Below, in pieces: positions 54,168-61,300 of a stretch of 64,000 nucleotides of DNA. This DNA comes from Pararoseomonas baculiformis (GTDB taxonomy: Bacteria; Pseudomonadota; Alphaproteobacteria; Acetobacterales; Acetobacteraceae): the NCBI RefSeq assembly GCF_017813395.1, contig NZ_JAGIZB010000012.1, forward strand, positions 62,001 through 126,000. Reading direction: 5' to 3'. A model generated the notes under the pieces. That model was not told the DNA's origin and made no database searches. It worked only from the letters and a program-made list of their open reading frames with translations. The position numbers and the translations under genes are program-made. The number at the start of each line of letters is the position of its first letter. Position 1 is the stretch's first letter.

Positions 54168-54832
54168 TGCCGCTTCCCACCGCCCGCAGCACCGTGCGCA
54201 CCCCACGCCTTCGCCCCCATGCGGGCGCCCTTTCGGACCCGGCGGAGCGCGCGGCGCGTCACGCCCTGCTGCGGGAGGCGCCCCATGCGGCGCCGATCCG
54301 TGCCCTGGCCCAGCGCATCCGGGAGGCCACGGGGCGCCCCGTCCCCGAGCCCGACCCGCTGGATGGCGGTGCCGAAGCCGGCCTGCTCCTCCTGCTGGAG
54401 ACGCCAGGGCCGCGGCTGACCGAGAACCCCATCGTTTCCCGCGACAAGCCGGGCGGAACGGGGGCCAATCTCCGCCGCTTTCTCGGCGCCGCGGGCATAC
54501 CGCGCCGCGAGACCCTCATCTGGAACGCCGTGCCCTGGGTGATCCACGCCCCCGGCGCGCTCAACCGCGCGCCGCGCGCGGCCGAGCTGCGATCCGGCCT
54601 GGCCTGGATCCCGCCCCTTCTGGATGCGATGCCGCGGCTCCGCGTTGCCGTGCTGGCCGGCCGCTTTGCCGCCGCGGCCCTCCCCGTCATCCGCGCCGCC
54701 CGGCCCGGCCTGCCCGTGCTGTCCATGCCGCATCCCAGCCCGACCTATGTCTGCACCAGCCCCGAGGTGCCGGCGCGCATCACCGCGGTGCTGGCGGAGG
54801 CGGCGGCGTGGCTGAGGGAAAGCGCAGCATGA
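54167..54832 (+). CDS. Uracil-DNA-glycosylase-fold protein
   Basis: 221 residues; ATG 54167 overlaps the deacetylase stop by one base (TGATG). LLLLLETPGP...TRDK-like pattern (RLTENPIVSRDKPGGTG), ETLIWNAVPW and LSMPHPSP recall motifs of the UDG superfamily (water-activating loop and His-containing leucine loop). Such a protein is out of place in a sugar operon; it might be repurposed or serve repair. Call from pattern. Confidence 0.68.
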   Translation: MPLPTARSTVRTPRLRPHAGALSDPAERAARHALLREAPHAAPIRALAQRIREATGRPVPEPDPLDGGAEAGLLLLLETPGPRLTENPIVSRDKPGGTGANLRRFLGAAGIPRRETLIWNAVPWVIHAPGALNRAPRAAELRSGLAWIPPLLDAMPRLRVAVLAGRFAAAALPVIRAARPGLPVLSMPHPSPTYVCTSPEVPARITAVLAEAAAWLRESAA

Positions 54833-54891
54833 CCGCGTTCCTCGACACGGGCGCCGCCGGCATGGCCTGCCCCGCGCGACCGGCCGCGTGA
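54829..54891 (+). CDS. 20-codon reading frame coupled at both ends
   Basis: ATG 54829 overlaps the UDG-fold stop (ATGA), and its TGA (54889-54891) overlaps the GTG start of the next gene (GTGA). It encodes MTAFLDTGAAGMACPARPAA. One Cys and a Thr/Ala-rich body would suit a small modified peptide, given the YcaO gene in the operon. Equally it may be a translational relay or a chance frame; no homology known to me. Confidence 0.4.
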   Translation: MTAFLDTGAAGMACPARPAA

Positions 54892-56528
54892 CGGCTTCCC
54901 TCGTAGGCATGCGCCGCGCCGACGCCGGGCGAGCCGCGCAGTCTCGCCGCCGCTGGATTTTCGCCGGCCTCGCCGCCGCCCTCATGCTCGGGTTGCTGGC
55001 CCTTGCCCTGCCCGTTCTGGCCGCCGGCGGCTGGTCGGTCTGGGAGGTGCTGATCCTTCTCTGCCTGTTGCTGAACCTGCCCTGGATGGGGCTGGCCGCC
55101 GCCACGGGCCTGGCTGGCCTCGCCATCCGCCTCCGCAATGCCACGCAGCCCGCGGAGCCGGACGCGCCGGTCGCCCTCTGCACCGCCGTGGCGGTCTGCG
55201 TGCGGAGCGAGACGATGGAGGAGGTGCTGCCGCCCCTTGGCCGGCTGATGGACGGGCTGGTGCCCCATGGCGACCGCTTCCTCCTCGCCATCCTCTCCGA
55301 CACCTCCGATCCGGCCCATGCGGCCGCGGAGGAGGCCGCCGTCGCCGCCTTCACCGAGGGCCGCCCCGCCGGCTCCGTGCTCTATCGCCGCCGGGCCGAG
55401 AACACGGGCTACAAGGCCGGCAACGTCATGGACTTCCTCGACCGCCATGCCGGGGATTTTGAGTTGATGGTGCTGCTGGACGCGGATTCCGAGATGGCGC
55501 CGGATGCGGTGCTGCGCCTTGTCCGCGCCATGCAGGCCGAGCCGCGCCTTGCCATCCTGCAGCACCCCATTGCCGGCCGCCCTGCGCGTGCAGCCTTTGG
55601 CCGCCTGTTCAACCTGGGACACCGGGCCGGTGCCCGCAGCTGGACGCTGGGCCAGGGCTGGTGGCAAGGCGATGAGGGGCCCTTCTGGGGCCACAACGCC
55701 ATCCTCCGCATCGCGCCCTTCCGCCAGCACTGCCGCCTGGATCCCCTGCCGGACGGTTCCACCATCCTCTCGCACGACCATGTCGAGGCGGCGCGCCTGC
55801 ACGGCGCCGGATGGGTCGTCCGCGTGCTGCCCGACACGCGGGAGGATGCCGGCGGCTCGCTGGAATCGGCGCCGCCGCATCTGCTGGCCTTCCTGGCGCG
55901 GGACCGGCGCTGGGCGGCGGGCAACATGCAGTACCGCCACTTGCTGCGCGATCGCACCCTTGGCCCGCTCGGCCGCTTCCAGATGTTCCAGGCCCTGCTT
56001 CACTACCTGCTCGCGCCCGCCTGGTTCGCCCTCCTGCCGCTCGCCGCTCTCAATGCCGCGCTCGACGCGGAAGGAACGCCGCGCGGCGCGCTGATCGCGC
56101 TTCTCCTTCTCGGCTACTCGGCGCTGCATCTTCCGCGCCTCGGAGGCCATCTCGCATCGTTGCTGCAGGCTGCGCCAGGCGAGCGCCTCGCCTATTTCCG
56201 CGCGGCATTGTCCGAAACCCTGTTCCTCATCCTCTTCGAATCCATCACCGCAGCGCACAACACCCTTATCGTGCTGTCCCATGCGCTTGGCCTCCCGCAT
56301 GGTGGGTGGCCGGCGCAGCAAAGGGCGGAGCGCCGCGTTGAATGGTTCGAAGCGGCCCGTCTTCTCTGGCCCCACACGGCGCTCGGCCTCGGCATCCTGG
56401 CGCTTCTTCTCGCCTCTCAGTCGGGTTTCGCCATCCTTGTCGGAATTCCCGCCGTCGCGGGGCTGGTGCTGGCGATACCGTTCTGCGTCCTGACTGCCGA
56501 TCCGGGCCGGGGACGCGAATGGCACTGA
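54888..56528 (+). CDS. OpgH/MdoH-like membrane glycosyltransferase (GT2)
   Basis: 546 residues from GTG 54888; ATG 54909 is an alternative. Membrane helices at about 24-46 and 50-77 and several near the C-terminus flank a GT2 domain with LLDADSEM (197-203), SHDHVEAARL (295-304) and RDRRWAAGNMQY (338-349, the QxxRW-like site). This is the OpgH (osmoregulated periplasmic glucan) pattern, but shorter than OpgH (about 840) and without OpgG. Probably extends or exports a glycan. Confidence 0.82.
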   Translation: MTASLVGMRRADAGRAAQSRRRWIFAGLAAALMLGLLALALPVLAAGGWSVWEVLILLCLLLNLPWMGLAAATGLAGLAIRLRNATQPAEPDAPVALCTAVAVCVRSETMEEVLPPLGRLMDGLVPHGDRFLLAILSDTSDPAHAAAEEAAVAAFTEGRPAGSVLYRRRAENTGYKAGNVMDFLDRHAGDFELMVLLDADSEMAPDAVLRLVRAMQAEPRLAILQHPIAGRPARAAFGRLFNLGHRAGARSWTLGQGWWQGDEGPFWGHNAILRIAPFRQHCRLDPLPDGSTILSHDHVEAARLHGAGWVVRVLPDTREDAGGSLESAPPHLLAFLARDRRWAAGNMQYRHLLRDRTLGPLGRFQMFQALLHYLLAPAWFALLPLAALNAALDAEGTPRGALIALLLLGYSALHLPRLGGHLASLLQAAPGERLAYFRAALSETLFLILFESITAAHNTLIVLSHALGLPHGGWPAQQRAERRVEWFEAARLLWPHTALGLGILALLLASQSGFAILVGIPAVAGLVLAIPFCVLTADPGRGREWH

Positions 56529-57772
56529 TGGCCTCGCCGGCCTGGCGGGCAACGCTGATCGGCTCGCTCTACGCCTGGCAGGGCCTGGTGGCGGGCTTCG
56601 CCCTCACCGCCATTCCGAACCACTACGCCGCTCTCGGCGCGTCCACCGCCGCGGTTGGGGCCCATGTGGCGACGGTCGGGCTTCCCTGGATCGTGCAGCC
56701 GCTCTGGGGACCGGTGGTGGACCGGTACGGCGGCTGGAGCATGGGCCGGCGTCGCTTCTGGGTCGTGCTCGCCTTCCTCGGATCCCTGCTGTCCCTCACC
56801 GGGTTGCTGCTGGTTGAGGACGACGGGACCGCCGCGGCGCTGCCCGCGATCAGCGCGGTGTTCCTGCTTCAGGGTGCCTTCGCGGCGCTGGCCGACACGG
56901 CCACGGACGCGATGATCATCGACCACATGCCGCCGGAGCGCCTGGGTGCAGCCAGCGCCGTGACACGCATCGGCTTTGTCGGCGGCAGCGCGGCCGGTGC
57001 GGTGTTCTTCGCCTGGGTGCTTGCATCCCATGGGCTTCGCGTGGCGGTATCCCTGTTGGTGTCTGCGGGCGTGCTGATGCTGCTGCTCCCGCTTCTTGTC
57101 CGGGAGAAGCCGGGCGAGCGGCTGCTTTCCGCCGCTGTCGTGCCGCGGACTGCGGGGCAGGAAACCTGGCGCGCTTCTGCTGGCGGATTTCTCGCCATCC
57201 TGGCCAGCCGCGACAGCGTGGCATGGCTCGCCGGCTGCTTCGCCATCGATGCTGCGGCGGCCGCCTTTGCCGTGCCACTCGGGGTCGAGTTGATCCAGGC
57301 GCGCGGTTGGACAGCGGAAGCGCTTTCGAACGCGCAGTCCGCCGCCGCGCTGACGGCGGGCACACTCGGCGCGCTGCTGGTGGGATGGTGGACCGACCGG
57401 CAGGGCGTGCGGCGGACGCTGGGTTTCCTTCTCGGGCTCTGCGCGGTGGCCCATATCGGAGCGGGGCTGCTGCTGCTTGCGGATAAACCGGGCCTGGTGC
57501 AGCTCGGCGGTCCAGCCGCACTCGCCCTCTCCACCATCGTCCCGGCCCTCGTCTTCGTGGCCCTCGCCCCCGCGGTGATGCGCAGGAGCCATGGTGCGCT
57601 CGCCGCCACGCGCTTCGCTGTCTTCATGGCGGCGCTGAACATGGGGAGTGTCGCGGGCGCGGCGGCCTCGGCCCAGCTGGTGTCTGCGGTCGGCCTTCCC
57701 GCTGTCGGGCTTGCGGCGGGCACGCTTTACGCGCTCCTCGCGATCGCATGGAGGATGCGCGGGGCGAGCTGA
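56519..57772 (+). CDS. MFS transporter (AmpG-like)
   Basis: 417 residues from ATG 56519; ATG 56528 (TGATG with the previous stop) gives 414. Twelve predicted membrane helices. QPLWGPVVDRYGGWSMGRRRFW (in part) is the loop 2-3 motif of AmpG/acetyl-CoA-transporter-type MFS proteins, and GWWTDRQGVRRTL repeats it in the second half. Last gene of the operon, so it may export the product or import a precursor. Confidence 0.87.
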   Translation: MALMASPAWRATLIGSLYAWQGLVAGFALTAIPNHYAALGASTAAVGAHVATVGLPWIVQPLWGPVVDRYGGWSMGRRRFWVVLAFLGSLLSLTGLLLVEDDGTAAALPAISAVFLLQGAFAALADTATDAMIIDHMPPERLGAASAVTRIGFVGGSAAGAVFFAWVLASHGLRVAVSLLVSAGVLMLLLPLLVREKPGERLLSAAVVPRTAGQETWRASAGGFLAILASRDSVAWLAGCFAIDAAAAAFAVPLGVELIQARGWTAEALSNAQSAAALTAGTLGALLVGWWTDRQGVRRTLGFLLGLCAVAHIGAGLLLLADKPGLVQLGGPAALALSTIVPALVFVALAPAVMRRSHGALAATRFAVFMAALNMGSVAGAAASAQLVSAVGLPAVGLAAGTLYALLAIAWRMRGAS

Positions 57773-58378
57773 CATGAACCTGTCCTTGGCACGGGACAGC
57801 ACCAGGGCCTCACCACCTTCCCGGCCGCACCCGGCGGCCTACTTCACCCTGGTTAAGGTTCCCTGCTCCTGCCTGGGTGATGTCGGCCTCGCGCTCAGCG
57901 TCCCCCCGACTTGGTGGGATTGGCGTGTTGGTCCCCCGGTCCCCGAGACGCGGCGGGCGTCTTGATGGCACCAGGCGAAATGATGCCGGTTCATTTCTGT
58001 AACTATATCGATTGCGAAAGTTAATTTCGATTTCGTGATTTGTCTCATTTCCCGAACGACGTTCAAGTTAACCAATCGTAAGAAGAAAGCGCGCCGCAAC
58101 TACCATTTGGTGGTGCGGATCAGCGAACAGGAATCGAGATCTAAGAAGTTTCTCGCGAAGGCACGAGAACCGGAGGCTTGTGTGCTCGGCGCATGCCACT
58201 GAGAAGGCGGACTATTAGGAAGTTACTACCCGTCAGAACGCCGCGTAACTTCGGGTGTCCGCCGAACGACTGCTGAAGTGACAAACATCTTCCGGCATCC
58301 GTCGGAAGTGCAGCGGAGGATCGTCTCAAAAAAGAGGCGAATTTCGTTGATCGAAACATCTGATGAGGGAACGGTTCG
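57773..58378. other. AT-richer upstream region of the RTX peroxidase gene
   Basis: 606 bases with no coding frame I accept. The stretch at about 57990-58080 is markedly AT-rich, and an imperfect hairpin CCGCAACTACCA/TGGTGGTGCGG lies at 58094-58118. GAGGGA precedes the ATG by eight bases. Probably the regulated promoter of the peroxidase gene. Confidence 0.5.
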
Positions 58379-61300
58379 ATGGTAAATCTCGTGAGGCATG
58401 ACCTCGAGTTCATCCTGAAGCAGATCAAGATCGCGGAAGCACACTCCGCCGGTATTCCGCTCAGGGACATCCGGCTCGACGCCAGTGGCAATGTCATCAC
58501 GGATCCCAATGCGCCAGCCGATCCCAACGGTGCGCCCGCCGTTCCTACCACCCTTTCTCCTTACGGGCTGAGGACCGTCGACGGGAGCTACAACAATCTC
58601 GTGGAAGGACGCGAGGAGTGGGGCGCCGCCGACCAGCCCTTCCCGCGTATCACCACGCCGGTCTACCGCAACGAGTCCGATGACAGCATCGTCTTCGGTG
58701 CCGGAACCCCTGGTGAAGTCGTCTTCACCGATGGCAATTACGGGGAATTCGGCGCTCCGCCTCCCGCATCGATGGGGCTCGGCGGCGGGACGGTGGTTGA
58801 CGCGGATCCACGGACCATTTCCAACCTGATCGTGGACCAGACGCTGGAGAACCCGGCAGCCATCTACACGGCGCTGGCCCATGCCGGCGTAACGGGCCAG
58901 GCGATCACCACTGCGCTGAACGAGATCAGGGGCGCCTACGCGTCCGTAAAGGCCGCAACCATCGCCGAAGGGGCGGCCTCGGCCGACGACAAGCCGGCCG
59001 CCACGGCGGCGAGGGAGGCCGCCCAGGAGGCGCTCGACGTGCTCCTTGGGCAGCACGGCATCGAGATGGACGGCAAGAGTGTCGTCATTCCGAATGTGGC
59101 GCCCGATGAAGGGCTTTCGGCCCCCTACAACAGCTGGTTCACGCTGTTCGGCCAGTTCTTCGACCACGGCCTGGACCTGGTCACGAAGGGCGGCAACGGG
59201 ACGATCTACATCCCGCTCCAGCCGGATGACCCGCTGTACAATCCGGCGACCCCGCACAGCAACTTCATGGTTCTGAGCCGGGCGCCATCCGATGCCGCGA
59301 ACCTGACGACCCCCTGGGTTGACCAGAACCAGACCTATACCTCCCACTCGTCGCACCAGCTTTTCCTGCGGGAGTACAAGTTCTCCGTCGACTCCGATGG
59401 CGACGGCGTTGCCGACTCCCATCCGCTTTCAACCGGCAGGCTCCTCGAAGGTGACCGCGGGCTGGCCACCTGGGCCGATGTGAAGGAGCAGGCGAGGACG
59501 CTTCTGGGCATCAATCTCACGGATGCGGATGTCACCAACATCCCGCTCTTCGTCATGGACGAGTATGGCGAGTTCATCCGGGGCCCGAACGGACTCCCGC
59601 AGCTCGTCACCGGCCTGGGCGCCGACGGCAAGCCCGGCGGCGGCGACGATACCTTCATGGAAGGCAACCTTTCGAACCCGATCAGCACAGCCGGAGCGGT
59701 GCGGACCGGCCACGCCTTCCTGGACGACATCGCCCATGCGGCTGTCCCGGTGATCTCGGGCGGGGTCCTGCAGCAGGACTCCGACGACGACGTCGGATAT
59801 TTCAACGCCGACGGGACGCCGGGCGGCGTCAATAGCCGTGGGTCCCAGACGGCCTATGACAATGAGATGCTCGACGCCCACTACATTACGGGCGACGGGC
59901 GCGGCAACGAGAACATCGGCCTTTCTGCCGTCCATCACGTGTTCCACTCCGAGCACAACCACCTTGTGGATCAGGTGAAGCAGCGGGCCATCGAGTCCGG
60001 CGATATCGCCTTCCTCAATGAATGGCTTCTCCAGGACCTGCCGGGCAACTTCACCCTGCCAACCCTCACCACACCTGCGGAAATCAAGGCTTTCGCAGAC
60101 ACATTGTCATGGGACGGCGAGCGCCTGTTCCAGGCGGCGCGCTTCACCACCGAGATGCAGTACCAGCACCTCGTCTTCGAGGAGTTCGCCCGCAAGGTTC
60201 AGCCGGACGTGGACGCCTTCGTGTTCAACGCGTCCGTGGACATCAACCCGGCCATCTTCGCCGAATTCGCCCATGTCGTGTACCGCTTCGGCCATTCCAT
60301 GCTGAAGCAGGAGGTCGCGGCAACCAATGGCGACGGCACCGATGCCAGCATGGACCTGTTCGATGCCTTCCTCAATCCGCTGGCCTTCGGATCGGCCACG
60401 GTAAGCCACGAGCAGGCCGCCGGCGCCATCGTCCGCGGCATGACCAGCCAGGTTGGCAATGAGATCGATGAATTCGTCACGGACGTGCTGCGCAACCAGC
60501 TCGTCGGCATCCCGCTGGACCTCGCCGCGCTGAACATCGCACGCGGCCGCGATACCGGAATTCCGTCCCTGAACGCGGCCCGTGCCCAGTTCAAGGAGGC
60601 GGCGAATGGCGACACGCAGCTCGATCCCTACAAGAACTGGACGGATTTTGCGCTCAACCTGAAAAACCCGGCCTCGATCGTCAACTTCATCGCTGCCTAT
60701 GGCACGCATAACACCGTCACCTCCGTCGACACGATCGCGGAGAAGCGTGATGCCGCGATGAAACTGGTCTTCGGCGATGCGAGCCTCAACGAGGCGGACC
60801 GAAAGGCCTTCCTCGGCGGTACCGGCATCTATGCGAACAAGCTGGGCGGGCTGGATGACGTCGACCTCTGGGTCGGCGGGATGGCCGAGAAGAAGATGGC
60901 CTTCGGCGGCATGCTGGGCTCAACCTTCTCCTTCGTTTTCGAGCTTCAGATGGAGAACCTGCAGAACGCCGACCGCTTCTACTACCTGTCACGCGTCCAG
61001 GGTCTCAACTTCCTCAACGAGCTGGAGAACAACTCCTTCGCCAAGATGGTGCTGAACAACACCGATCTGGGGGCATCCGGCTACGCGCTGCCCGGCGATA
61101 TCTTCTCCGTGCCGGACCACGTCCTCTACATGGACAAGAATGTCCAGACGATGTTCGGGTACGTGGATCCCGAGCAGGAGGATCCGGTTCTCCAGGTGAT
61201 ATCTCCCATGGTGGAGCGCATCGACGAGAATAATGACGGGGTTGCCGAGTATATCCGCGTCAATACGAACGACCATGTGCTCATCCAGGGCACCGAGGAG

